Shown in pieces: positions 56,015 through 64,000 of a stretch of DNA of 64,000 nucleotides. Source of the DNA: an uncultured Acidobacteriota bacterium (lineage in GTDB: Bacteria > Acidobacteriota > Vicinamibacteria > Fen-336); NCBI GenBank assembly GCA_902826455.1, contig CADEEV010000007.1, positions 55,141 to 119,140 of the forward strand, given 5' to 3'. A program made the position numbers and the translations under genes. Every line of letters begins with the position of its first letter. The stretch's first letter is position 1. The notes under the pieces are model-generated. The model saw only the letters and a program-made list of their open reading frames with translations. It did not search any database and was not told the DNA's origin.

Positions 56015-58204
56015 CTAGGGCCCACAGGCGACCGGGGCGCCCGTGATGTTGAACGCGACGTCGCTCACGTCGGCATCGAGGGGATTGCCGGTCGCCGTGA
56101 CGCAGATCCGTGCGGGGCCCGTGCCACAGACCTGCCAGCTGTAGAGCCCCGCCGTCGCCGAGCTCGCCGCCACGTTGCTCGCGAGGGACTGCTCGCACAG
56201 CGCGTCGCCGTTGCGGTCGATGCCGACGTTGAAGCTCGCCGCGGCCCCGAGGTTGTGGGTCCACTTGATGAGCCGCGTCGCGCCCGACGGCCAGTTCGCC
56301 GCACTGTTCGGCTGCGCCACCTTCACGCGGCTCGTGATCGCGAAGCCGTTGTCCGACACGTCCGCGATCGACGTGTCCGAGCTCCAGCTGACACGGACCC
56401 GGGCCGTCGCGCCCACGGTCGCGCCGGACGGGACGACCCAGCTGTAGGTGCTGTTCGTCTTGGCCTTCGTCACCGCGCTGCTCGTGATGAGCTCCCACGA
56501 GCCCCCGGGGAAGTCCCGGTTGAGCTCGAGCGTGCAGAACTGGTTCTTCCCCAGGTTGTGGTTCCACTTGATCATCTTCGTGGTGCCCGCCTGCCACGAG
56601 AGCCCCGCCGCGTCGGGGATCGTGAGCGTGACCGACGAGACGCCTCCCGCCACCTCGTAGCTCGCGTTCGAGATGTCCGAGCCCACGTTGTTCGCGGCGT
56701 CCCTCGCGGTGACGCGGATGCGGCCTCTCGTGGTCGCGGGGGCCGGCGCGTTCCAGAAGCAGGCCGTCGCCGCGCCGTCGAGCGCCGTGCACTCGGGAAT
56801 CGCCGTCCAGTGGCTGCCCGCGTCGGTCGAGTACTCGACGTCGATCCGCTCGACGCCCACGGCATCGGACGCCGTCCAGACGATGGGGAACTCGGACCCT
56901 GTGTGCAGGGTTTCGCCACCGTTGGGCGACGTCACGGTCACGGCTGGCGCGATCTCGTCCGGCGCGAAGAGGAAGCGCTGGCCGAACACGCCCGACGACG
57001 AGCCGTCGTGGGCATTGATGTCCGCGTAGACGGCGACCGCCTGGCCCCCGGCGTTCACCGCGATCGTGGGATAGGTCTGGCGCCCCGTCGTGTACGAATT
57101 GACGACGAACTCCGGGCCGTTCGGCGCGCCCGGGGCGTCGAAGCGCTGCGCGATCGCCCCGTAGGCGCTGCCGTCCCGTCCGGCCGTGTCGATCCAGGTC
57201 ACGACGAAGCCCCCGTCGACGTCCGCGGCGGCGCGCGGAATTCCCTGGAGCCCCGTGGTGTAGGTGTTGACCTGGAAGTCGCCGCCCTGGGCGACGCCGC
57301 CGGAGTCGAAGCGCCGCGCGAAGATGCCGCGATCGCTGCCGTCGCGGTTGCTGCCGTCGTCCCAGGCAACGAGGAACGAGCCGTCCGGTGACATGGCCGC
57401 CGCCGGGAAGGCTTTCTGCGAGCCCGTCCCCTGGCTCACGCCGAACTCGCTCCCCTGTTTCACCCCGTTCGCGCCGAAGCGCTGCCCGGCGATGCCGTCC
57501 TTGTCGCCCCCGGCCCCGCCGACGTCCCAGGCCACCACGAAGTCCCCGAGGGAGTCGATGGCCACCGAGGGCGTGTTCTGGTTCGCGGTCGTGTACGTGT
57601 TGACCTGGAACTCCGATCCCTGGGGCACGCCACCGGCGTCGTAGCGTCGCGCGAAGATGCCGCTGGCGCTGCCGTCCTGGCCGGCCGACTCCCAGGCGAT
57701 GACGAAGGACCCGCTGCCGTTCATCGCCACCGACGGGTAGATCTGGTTGCCGGTGGTGTAGCTGTTGACCTGGAACTCGGGTCCCTGGGCCACGCCCGCC
57801 GGGTCGTAGCGCCGCGCGAAGATGCCGCCGCCGCTGCCGTCGCGCCCGTTGCGATGATCCCAGACGATCACGAACGCCCCCGTGTCGTCGGACACGACCG
57901 ACGGATAGAGCGGGCCGCCGCTCGTGTAGGAGTTGACCTGGACCGGCGCGGCCTTCGGGTTGCCCGACGCGTCGTAGCGGCGCGCGAAGATGCCGTTGGG
58001 CACCGAGGGGTTGCCGGGGAAGTTGAACCAGGTCACGACGAAATCGCCGGACGGCTCGATCGCGACGCTGCGGCCGAAGATGTCGACGTTCTGGTACCCG
58101 GTCGTGTAGGTGTTGACCTGGAACTCCGGGCCCACCGCCTGCGCTGCGACGATCGAGGGGACGGCGAGCAGGCAGACGGCGAGCACGGCAGGACTCGGGC
58201 GCAT
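56015..58204 (-). CDS. Secreted beta-repeat protein with C-terminal Ig-like domains
   Basis: 729 residues from ATG 58204, with a signal peptide (AVLAVCLLAVPSIVAAQ). From about 25 to 410 it has seven tandem repeats of about 52-55 residues. Each contains a variant of FQVNTYTTG, SVAI..SGDFVV.W and GIFARRYD. These look like beta-propeller or solenoid blades. The C-terminal third has three beta-sandwich modules: SPNGGETLHTGSEFPIVWTA (a cell-wall-type Ig fold), then LTIPDAAGLSWQAGTTKMIK and VAQPNSAANWPSGATRLIKW, each with a WxHNLG element. Two cysteines lie near the end (QVCGTGPARICV). No enzymatic motif. Probable extracellular binding or surface protein. Confidence 0.82.
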   Translation of the reverse strand: MRPSPAVLAVCLLAVPSIVAAQAVGPEFQVNTYTTGYQNVDIFGRSVAIEPSGDFVVTWFNFPGNPSVPNGIFARRYDASGNPKAAPVQVNSYTSGGPLYPSVVSDDTGAFVIVWDHRNGRDGSGGGIFARRYDPAGVAQGPEFQVNSYTTGNQIYPSVAMNGSGSFVIAWESAGQDGSASGIFARRYDAGGVPQGSEFQVNTYTTANQNTPSVAIDSLGDFVVAWDVGGAGGDKDGIAGQRFGANGVKQGSEFGVSQGTGSQKAFPAAAMSPDGSFLVAWDDGSNRDGSDRGIFARRFDSGGVAQGGDFQVNTYTTGLQGIPRAAADVDGGFVVTWIDTAGRDGSAYGAIAQRFDAPGAPNGPEFVVNSYTTGRQTYPTIAVNAGGQAVAVYADINAHDGSSSGVFGQRFLFAPDEIAPAVTVTSPNGGETLHTGSEFPIVWTASDAVGVERIDVEYSTDAGSHWTAIPECTALDGAATACFWNAPAPATTRGRIRVTARDAANNVGSDISNASYEVAGGVSSVTLTIPDAAGLSWQAGTTKMIKWNHNLGKNQFCTLELNRDFPGGSWELITSSAVTKAKTNSTYSWVVPSGATVGATARVRVSWSSDTSIADVSDNGFAITSRVKVAQPNSAANWPSGATRLIKWTHNLGAAASFNVGIDRNGDALCEQSLASNVAASSATAGLYSWQVCGTGPARICVTATGNPLDADVSDVAFNITGAPVACGP

Positions 58205-58255
58205 CGAGAGGCCTCCTGGAGGTGCGCGGAGGCTAGCGGAGGCGCGCGCGCCGAG

Positions 58256-60049
58256 TCAAGCCGGCACGAGCTTCGGCGCGGGCGCGGGCGCGGCCGCGGG
58301 CGTCGTCGCGCGGCGCTCGCCGATCTGCTGGCGCCACAGCGCGTAGTACAGGCCCTTCTCGTCGAGGAGCTGCTGGTGCGGGCCCTCTTCGACGATGCGG
58401 CCGCGCTCGAGGACGTAGATGCGGTCGGCGTGCATGATCGTCGAGAGCCGGTGGGCGATCAGGATCGTGAGCACCTGGCGGTCGTCGCCCACGTCGCGGA
58501 TGGTCCGGGTGATCTCCTCCTCGGTGAGCGAGTCGAGGGACGAGGTCGCCTCGTCGAACACCAGCAGGTGCGGCCGGCGCAGCAGGGCCCGGGCGATCGA
58601 GAGGCGCTGCTTCTCGCCGCCCGAGACCTTGACGCCGCCTTCGCCGATCACGGTGTCGAGGCCCTTGTCGGCGCGGGCGAGGAGCGAGTCGCAGGCGGCC
58701 TTGCGCAGCACCTCCATGCACTCGGCGTCGGTGGCGCCGGGCCGCACGAACAGCAGGTTCTCGCGGATCGTTCCGGAGAAGAGCTGCGTGTCCTGGGTGA
58801 CGAAGCCGATCTTCTCGCGCAGCGACGCGAGGTCGACGGTCGTGGAGGGGTGGCCGTTGTAGAGCACGCGGCCGAGCTGGGGCGGGTACAGGCCGACGAG
58901 CAGCTTCACGAGCGTCGTCTTGCCGGCGCCCGAGGGACCGACGAAGGCGATCGTCTCGCCGCGCCTCGCTTCGAAGCCCACGTCGACGAGGGCCGGCTGC
59001 GTCGCGGTCAGGTGCGTGAAGCCGACGTTCTCGAAAGCGAGGCTCGCCAGGTCCGTGAGCACCACGGGGCTCGGCGGGCGCGGCTCGCGGGGCGTCTTCA
59101 GGATCTTGTCGAAGTTCTCGAGGGAGACCTCGGCCTCGCGGTAGACGTTGATCACGTTCCCGATCTCCTGGAGCGGTCCGAAGATGAAGAACGAGTAGAT
59201 CCACAGCGAGAAGAACTGGCCGACCGTGATCTCCTGGGCGTAGATGAGGTACAGCATGAAGAAGAGGATGCCGGTGCGCAGGGCGTTCACGGCGGTGCCC
59301 TGGATGAAGCTCAGGCTGCGCAGGTAGCGGACCTTCTTGAGCTCGAGGGCCAGGATGCGCGAGGTGGTGGCGTTCAGGCGGCCCACCTCCTGGTCGGCGA
59401 GGCCCAGGCTCTTCACGAGCTCGATGTTGCGCAGGGACTCGGTCGTGGAGCCCGCGAGGGCCGTCGTCTCCTTGACGATGACCTTCTGGACCTCCTTGAT
59501 GCGCTTCGAGAGCACCGAGGAGAGCACCGCGAGGATCGGCACGGTCAGGAAGTAGACGGGCGCGATCATCCAGTTCACCGAGAACGCGTAGACCATCACG
59601 AACGCGATGCCCACGATCGACTGGAACAGCACGTTGATCGCCTGCTGGATCAGCCGCTCGACGTCCGTGCGGACCTTCTGCAGCTTGCCGAGGGTCTCGC
59701 CGCTGCGCTGGTCCTCGAAGACCTGGTACGGCAGGTCGAGGGAGTGCCGGATGCCGTCGGAGTAGATCTGGGCGCCGAGGCGCTGCGTGATGACGTTGAT
59801 GAAGTAGTCCTGGAAGTTCTTCGCGACCCGCGAGACGAACGCGACGCCCACGGCCCCGAGGAGCAGCCAGGAGACGCCACGGAAGAACTGGCCCTTCGTG
59901 TAGTCCGCGGAGCGCAGCGCGTACTCGTCGATGACGTGACGCAGGATCAGCGGGTCGAGCAGCGAGAAGACCTGGTTGATCGCCGCGAGCAGCAGCGCCA
60001 GGACCACGAGGCCCCAGTAGCCGCGCAGGTACGAATAGAGGAGCTTCAC
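58256..60049 (-). CDS. ABC exporter half-transporter, MsbA/multidrug type
   Basis: 597 residues from GTG 60049. Six TM helices in the N-terminal ABC_membrane domain (LVVLALLLAAINQVFSLLDP, LLLGAVGVAFVSRVAKN, ALRTGILFFMLYLIYAQEI and others) are followed by the ATPase: Walker A GPSGAGKTT, Q-loop VTQDTQLFSGTI, signature VSGGEKQRLSIARAL, Walker B LLVFDEATSSLD and H-loop LIAHRLSTI. It should work as a homodimer exporting lipid or drug. No regulator or partner is adjacent. The C-terminus adds a 15-residue Ala/Pro tail. Confidence 0.9.
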   Translation of the reverse strand: MKLLYSYLRGYWGLVVLALLLAAINQVFSLLDPLILRHVIDEYALRSADYTKGQFFRGVSWLLLGAVGVAFVSRVAKNFQDYFINVITQRLGAQIYSDGIRHSLDLPYQVFEDQRSGETLGKLQKVRTDVERLIQQAINVLFQSIVGIAFVMVYAFSVNWMIAPVYFLTVPILAVLSSVLSKRIKEVQKVIVKETTALAGSTTESLRNIELVKSLGLADQEVGRLNATTSRILALELKKVRYLRSLSFIQGTAVNALRTGILFFMLYLIYAQEITVGQFFSLWIYSFFIFGPLQEIGNVINVYREAEVSLENFDKILKTPREPRPPSPVVLTDLASLAFENVGFTHLTATQPALVDVGFEARRGETIAFVGPSGAGKTTLVKLLVGLYPPQLGRVLYNGHPSTTVDLASLREKIGFVTQDTQLFSGTIRENLLFVRPGATDAECMEVLRKAACDSLLARADKGLDTVIGEGGVKVSGGEKQRLSIARALLRRPHLLVFDEATSSLDSLTEEEITRTIRDVGDDRQVLTILIAHRLSTIMHADRIYVLERGRIVEEGPHQQLLDEKGLYYALWRQQIGERRATTPAAAPAPAPKLVPA

Positions 60050-60074
60050 CTTTCGAGGATATACCGCGCGGCCG

Positions 60075-61460
60075 CTACATCACCATCAGGCTGGCCTCGG
60101 CGGGCCCGTCGAGCACCTGGACGAGGCGCGCGAGGCCCTCGTCGAGGTCGGCGCGGGTGCGGGCGGCCGCGACGCACACGCGCACGGCGTGGGGCGCCGT
60201 GGCGCGGCCGACCACGAAGGCCTGGGCGGGGGTGACGATGACGCCCCGGCGGCGCGCGGCCTCGGCCAGGGTCTCGCTGCGCCAGGGATCGGGCAGATGG
60301 AGCCAGATGTGGTTGCCGGCCGGATGCGTGTCGCGCTCGTAGCCCTTGAGGTACGTGGCCGCGAGCTTCTGGCGGGCGCGGGCCTCGTCGCGCCGCCGCT
60401 TCACGAGCTGCTGCGCCGTGCCGTCGGCGATCCACTGGGCGGCGATCGCGGCCATGAGAGGAGTGGCCATCCAGGTGGTGGCCCGGATGCCCGCGCCGAT
60501 GCGCACGGTGAGCGACGCCGGCGCCAGCAGGTAGCCGATGCGCAGGCCGGGAGCCAGGGCCTTCGCGGTGCCGCTCAGGTAGCACGTCACGTCGGGCGCC
60601 ACCTCCGCGAAGGACGCCGGCCCGTTCTCGAGCAGCGGCCCGTGCACGTCGTCCTCCACGATCACGACGCCGTACTCGCGGGCGATGCGCGCGATCTCCT
60701 TGCGCCGGCTCTCGGGCAGCAGCGACGTGGTGGGGTTCTGGATCGTGGGGATCGTGTAGAGCGCGCGCGGCGCGCCGGCGCGGCAGGCCGCCTCGAAGGC
60801 GTCGGGCAGCAGCCCGCTCTGGTCCATGGGCAGCCCTTGCAGCCGCAGGTGCAGCAGGCTCGCCACGGCCTTCATGCCCGGATAGGTGAGCGACTCGGTC
60901 AGCACCAGGTCTCCCGGCCGGCACACGGCCGCGAAGATCGCGGTCATGCCGTGCTGGGAGCCGTTCGTGACGACGACGTCGTCGGCGCGGGCGTCGATGC
61001 CGCCGAGGGCCAGCCACGCGACGCCGGCCTCGCGGTGCTCGTGGGACCCGACGTCGGGGGCGTAGTCGAGGAGCTCGCCGAGATCGTCGCGCCGCGTCAG
61101 GGACTGCAGCGTCTTCGTGAGCAGCGCCTTCGCGTCGGGCAGGGGCGAGGGGTGGTTGCGGGAGAGGTCGATCGCGCCGCGATCGGACGGCGCCAGGGCC
61201 GGCAGCGGCTGCATGTCGGGCGCGCCGCCGCGGGCATAGGTGCCGCGGCCCACCTCGCCGGACACCAGGCCGCGGCGCGCGGCCTCCGCATAGGCCCGCG
61301 TCACGGTGCCGACCGTCACGCCGAGCTTGTCGGCCAGCTCGCGGTGCGTCGGCAGCCGCGTGCCGGCCTTCAGCTCGCCTCGGGCCGTGTCCTCGCCCAG
61401 CGCGTCCGCGATGGCGAGGTACTTCGGCCCCGTGCGACGGTCGATCTCCGGTACCCACAT
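60075..61460 (-). CDS. pdxR: MocR/GntR-family regulator, PdxR-like
   Basis: 461 residues from ATG 61460; a longer reading from 61547 crosses the promoter and operator and is rejected. N-terminal winged helix: GPKYLAIADALGEDTARGEL, RLPTHRELADKLGVTVGTV. A type I aminotransferase-like domain follows (NHPSPLPDAKALL, VVTNGSQHGMTAIFAAVC, TIPTIQNPTTSLLPESRRKE, and the PLP lysine in SGTAKALAPGLRIGYL). PdxR proteins sense PLP and activate pdxS/pdxT while repressing themselves. Here it is divergent from an operon that includes pdxS, which supports the name. A perfect palindrome overlaps its start codon. Confidence 0.85.
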   Translation of the reverse strand: MWVPEIDRRTGPKYLAIADALGEDTARGELKAGTRLPTHRELADKLGVTVGTVTRAYAEAARRGLVSGEVGRGTYARGGAPDMQPLPALAPSDRGAIDLSRNHPSPLPDAKALLTKTLQSLTRRDDLGELLDYAPDVGSHEHREAGVAWLALGGIDARADDVVVTNGSQHGMTAIFAAVCRPGDLVLTESLTYPGMKAVASLLHLRLQGLPMDQSGLLPDAFEAACRAGAPRALYTIPTIQNPTTSLLPESRRKEIARIAREYGVVIVEDDVHGPLLENGPASFAEVAPDVTCYLSGTAKALAPGLRIGYLLAPASLTVRIGAGIRATTWMATPLMAAIAAQWIADGTAQQLVKRRRDEARARQKLAATYLKGYERDTHPAGNHIWLHLPDPWRSETLAEAARRRGVIVTPAQAFVVGRATAPHAVRVCVAAARTRADLDEGLARLVQVLDGPAEASLMVM

Positions 61461-61475
61461 TGTCACGGTGACAAT
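61459..61475. promoter_or_regulatory. Perfect 17-bp palindrome, probable PdxR operator
   Basis: ATTGTCAC (61459-61466), central G, GTGACAAT (61468-61475). It overlaps the regulator's start codon (CAT at 61458-61460) and -10. A further half-site-like ATTGTGTC lies at 61493-61500, in the same orientation as the first arm, giving the direct-repeat pattern typical of MocR operators. Confidence 0.6.
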
Positions 61476-61502
61476 ATAGGTCTTGCGGATCAATTGTGTC
61501 AA
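61473..61502 (-). promoter_or_regulatory. Promoter of the PdxR-like regulator
   Basis: Reading on the minus strand: TTGACA (61502-61497), 18-bp spacer, TATATT (61478-61473). Transcription would start inside the palindrome about five bases from the ATG, so the message is nearly leaderless and a protein bound to the palindrome would block it. Confidence 0.65.
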
Positions 61503-61511
61503 TCGTATCGT
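61483..61511 (+). promoter_or_regulatory. Promoter candidate of the decarboxylase-pdxS operon
   Basis: TTGCGG (61483-61488), 17-bp spacer, TATCGT (61506-61511). It overlaps the divergent regulator promoter and the half-site ATTGTGTC, so PdxR could both repress itself and activate or repress this operon. The match to consensus is moderate. Confidence 0.5.
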
Positions 61512-61537
61512 ACAGCTCGACATCAGGAGATTCTTGT

Positions 61538-62959
61538 ATGGAGACAATGAACGAAGCCGACGTCGCCCGCGCCGCCGCCCTCGATCGTGTGCGGGAGCTC
61601 GCCCGTGAGTTCCTGGCCGGCCTGCCCGAGCGCTCCGTGGGTGCGCGACAGGGGTTCGACGCGATGGTCGCCGCCCTCGGGGCCCCGCTCGCCGACAAGG
61701 GCATCGAGCCCGAGGAGGCGGTCTCCGCGCTCGCGCGCGCCGTCGAACCCGGGCTCGTGGCCTCGGCAGGGCCGCGCTACTTCGGCTTCGTGATCGGCGG
61801 CAGCCTGCCGGCAGCCGTCGCCGCCGACTGGCTGACCTCCGCCTGGGACCAGAACTCGGGCCTCACGGCCACGTCGCCGGCGGCAGCGGCGGCCTCCTCG
61901 GTGGTCGCAGGCTGGGTGAAGGAGCTCCTGGGCCTTCCGAAGGACGGCGCCGTCGGTTTCGTCTCCGGGTGCCAGATGGCGAACTTCTCCGGGCTCGCGG
62001 CCGGACGCCACGCGGTCCTCGCCCGCGCGGGCTGGGACGTCGAGAAGAAGGGCCTGCAGGGCGCGCCCGAGGTGCACGTGGCGATCGGCGAGGAGGCCCA
62101 CGCCACGATCGTGTCGGCGCTGCGCATGCTCGGCCTCGGCGAGGGCCGCGCCCACCGCGTGGCCGTCGACGGCCAGGGCCGGATGCGCCCCGACGCCCTC
62201 GAGAAGACGCTGGCGCCGCTGTCCGGGCCGATCCTCGTCGCGGCCCAGGCGGGCAACGTGAGCACCGGCGCTTTCGATGCGATCGACGAGATCGCGCCGA
62301 TCGTGCACGCGAAGAACGGCTGGCTCCACGTGGACGGCGCCTTCGGGCTCTGGGCCGCCGCGGCGCCCAAGCGCCGGCACCTCACGCGCGGCCTGGCTCT
62401 CGCCGACTCGTGGGCCACGGACGGCCACAAGTGGCTGAACGTGCCCTACGACTCCGGCCTCGTGATCGTGCGCGAGCCCGAGAACCTGAAGGCCGCCCTC
62501 ACGAAGAGCGGCGCGTACCTGATCCGCACCGAGACGGCCCGCGACAACCACGACTACACGCCGGAGTCCTCGCAGCGGGCCCGCGCCTTCGTGCTGTGGG
62601 CTACCTTGCGCAGCCTCGGCCGCGAGGGCGTCGGGGCCCTGGTCGAGCGCTGCTGCAGCCTCGCGACGCGCTTCGCCGAGCGGCTGCGCGCAGGCGGCGT
62701 CGTGGTGCTCAACGACGTCGTGATCAACCAGGTGCTCGTGCGCTTCGAGCCCCCCGCGGGCGTCGAGGCCGCGGCCTTCACGAAGGCCGTCGTGGCCCGC
62801 GTGCAGCAGGGCGGCGTCACCTGGGCCAGCGGGACGTCGTGGCACGGCCAGGAGTGCCTGCGCATCTCGGTCTCGAACTGGTCCACGACGGAGGCCGACA
62901 TCGACCGCTCTGCAGAAGCGATCCTGGCGGCGTTCCGCAGCGAGGCCGCGGGCCGATGA
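61538..62959 (+). CDS. PLP-dependent group II amino-acid decarboxylase family protein
   Basis: 473 residues from ATG 61538, with AGGAG eight bases upstream. PLP-fold markers: [57 protein letters not shown], the Asp in [13 protein letters not shown] and the Schiff-base lysine in [15 protein letters not shown]. It is similar to glutamate, aromatic or diaminobutyrate decarboxylases, and to members of this fold that act as transferases or lyases; the substrate is not fixed. Being in an operon with pdxS under a PLP-sensing regulator, it may be a PLP-consuming pathway enzyme. It overlaps the GNAT gene by ATGA. Confidence 0.82.
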   Translation: METMNEADVARAAALDRVRELAREFLAGLPERSVGARQGFDAMVAALGAPLADKGIEPEEAVSALARAVEPGLVASAGPRYFGFVIGGSLPAAVAADWLTSAWDQNSGLTATSPAAAAASSVVAGWVKELLGLPKDGAVGFVSGCQMANFSGLAAGRHAVLARAGWDVEKKGLQGAPEVHVAIGEEAHATIVSALRMLGLGEGRAHRVAVDGQGRMRPDALEKTLAPLSGPILVAAQAGNVSTGAFDAIDEIAPIVHAKNGWLHVDGAFGLWAAAAPKRRHLTRGLALADSWATDGHKWLNVPYDSGLVIVREPENLKAALTKSGAYLIRTETARDNHDYTPESSQRARAFVLWATLRSLGREGVGALVERCCSLATRFAERLRAGGVVVLNDVVINQVLVRFEPPAGVEAAAFTKAVVARVQQGGVTWASGTSWHGQECLRISVSNWSTTEADIDRSAEAILAAFRSEAAGR

Positions 62960-63393
62960 GCGCGGTGATCAGCACGGACGACGCCCGCCTCGACCTCGAC
63001 GTGATCCACGGCTACCTCTCCCGCTCCTCGTACTGGGCGGAGGGCATCCCGCGCGAGCTCGTGGCACGCTCGCTGCGCCACTCGCTCAACTTCGGGCTGT
63101 ACGAGGACGCGCGGCAGGTCGGCTTCGCCCGCGTCGTCACCGATCGCGCGACCTACGCGTACCTGGCCGACGTGTTCGTGCTCGAGAGCCACCGCGGCCA
63201 CGGCCTCTCGAAGCTGCTGATGGAAGCGGTCATGAACCACCCCGATCTCCAGGGCCTGCGGCGCTTCACCCTCGCGACCAAGGACGCCCACGGCCTCTAC
63301 CGTCAGTTCGGATTCCAGACCTTGTCGGCCCCGGAGCGCTTCATGGAGATCGCGCATCCGGGCCTGTATCTGGAGAAGGAGCGGGCGTCATGA
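62956..63393 (+). CDS. GNAT-family N-acetyltransferase
   Basis: 145 residues from ATG 62956. The GNAT core is recognisable: [20 protein letters not shown], the acetyl-CoA loop [16 protein letters not shown] (V4/alpha3 R/Q-x-x-G-x-G/A) and a final YRQFGFQ motif. The substrate amine is unknown; it could be the decarboxylase product encoded just upstream. It overlaps both neighbours by 4 bp (ATGA), so the three-gene run is a tight operon. Confidence 0.85.
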   Translation: MSAVISTDDARLDLDVIHGYLSRSSYWAEGIPRELVARSLRHSLNFGLYEDARQVGFARVVTDRATYAYLADVFVLESHRGHGLSKLLMEAVMNHPDLQGLRRFTLATKDAHGLYRQFGFQTLSAPERFMEIAHPGLYLEKERAS

Positions 63394-64000
63394 GCGACAT
63401 GCGGACGGGAACCCTGAGGCTCAAGACCGGCCTCGCCGAGATGCTGAAGGGCGGCGTGATCATGGACGTGACCGACGCGACCCAGGCGCGCATCGCCGAG
63501 GACGCGGGGGCCACGGCCGTGATGGCCCTGGAGCGCGTGCCGGCCGACATCCGGCGCGACGGCGGCGTCGCGCGCATGTCGGATCCCGCGATGATCGAGG
63601 CGATCCAGGCGACGGTGTCGATCCCGGTGATGGCCAAGTGCCGCATCGGCCACTTCGCGGAGGCCCGTGTCCTCGAGGCCCTGGGCGTCGACTTCATCGA
63701 CGAGAGCGAGGTCCTGACGCCGGCCGACGAGCAGTTCCACGTGGACAAGCACGCCTTCGCGATCCCCTTCGTGTGCGGCTGCCGCGACCTGGGCGAGGCG
63801 CTGCGGCGCATCGGCGAGGGCGCCGCGATGCTGCGCACCAAGGGCGAGGCCGGCACCGGCAACATCGTCGAGGCGGTGCGCCATCTGCGCAGCGTGATCG
63901 GCGAGATCCGCGCGATCCAGGCGCTGCCGGCCGAGGAGCTGATGTCGACGGCGCGGGACATGGGCGCGCCCTACGACCTCGTCCGCTACGTCCACGAGCA
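63390..64000 (+). CDS. pdxS: Pyridoxal 5'-phosphate synthase subunit PdxS (3' end off the right edge)
   Basis: About 203 codons visible from ATG 63390, with AAGGAG upstream; no stop before the window end. PdxS signatures: [56 protein letters not shown] (Schiff-base lysine) and [20 protein letters not shown], followed by [17 protein letters not shown] with the second catalytic lysine. PdxS condenses ribose 5-phosphate, glyceraldehyde 3-phosphate and ammonia, supplied by PdxT, into PLP. A pdxT gene probably follows outside the window. It is the third gene of the operon divergent from the PdxR-like regulator. Confidence 0.95.
   Translation, partial: MSDMRTGTLRLKTGLAEMLKGGVIMDVTDATQARIAEDAGATAVMALERVPADIRRDGGVARMSDPAMIEAIQATVSIPVMAKCRIGHFAEARVLEALGVDFIDESEVLTPADEQFHVDKHAFAIPFVCGCRDLGEALRRIGEGAAMLRTKGEAGTGNIVEAVRHLRSVIGEIRAIQALPAEELMSTARDMGAPYDLVRYVHE

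Overview
The window is a G+C-rich bacterial chromosome segment, densely packed with genes that often overlap at their start and stop codons (GTGA, ATGA, TTGA and even CTGA junctions). Several gene types point to Acidobacteriota or a close relative: an orphan MacB/FtsX permease of the acidobacterial ADOP type, a Ser/Thr kinase fused to a TolB-like domain and TPRs, a beta-propeller/Y_Y_Y/GGDEF sensor, and YtcJ-like exported amidohydrolases. This placement is inferred from gene content only. I saw no rRNA, tRNA, CRISPR array, prophage, transposase or replication origin.

Layout. 1-9273: a PDZ membrane protein cut by the left edge, an aldehyde dehydrogenase, a PilZ protein, a VanX-like dipeptidase and a large diguanylate cyclase, then a LemA-TPM-TPM-flavoenzyme run. 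9298-9814: a small ribbon-helix-helix/toxin-like pair with a palindrome at its start. 9811-10641: a haem-oxygenase-fold enzyme. 10728-15558: a five-gene cassette with a NitT/TauT-type ABC importer whose binding protein is fused to an OmpA-like peptidoglycan-binding domain, bracketed by two coiled-coil proteins. This is the strongest candidate for an undescribed system. 15555-24415: two exported amidohydrolases, purU, two tandem SGNH proteins (the second frameshifted), an SDR and a GabT-like aminotransferase. 24414-33269: a saccharopine dehydrogenase-like protein, then envelope genes (L,D-transpeptidase, LytM, MepK-like peptidase) and an ATP-grasp ligase with a zinc metallopeptidase. 33478-36453: kinase and cupredoxin-like pair. 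36547-38220: ilvD. 38339-42664: esterase, a hypothetical, and a DGPF/RibD-C/ECF42 sigma operon.

From 42731 to 50843 lies a complete branched-chain amino acid operon, leader-ilvB-ilvN-ilvC-leuA-leuC-leuD-leuB. It is preceded by a textbook transcription attenuator: sigma70 promoter, 40-codon leader peptide with a Leu/Val/Ile run, and mutually exclusive antiterminator and terminator hairpins. Together with ilvD it gives the route to valine, isoleucine and leucine except the final transaminase and threonine deaminase. Two copies of a ~50-bp stem-loop repeat sit behind ilvD and behind leuB, both between convergent genes.

50948-58204 holds the ADOP permease, Tex with a long basic/proline-rich tail, and a secreted beta-repeat protein; 58256-60049 is an MsbA-like exporter. 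At the right end a PdxR/MocR-type regulator is divergent from a decarboxylase-GNAT-pdxS operon, with a perfect 17-bp palindrome over the regulator's start codon; pdxS runs off the right edge.
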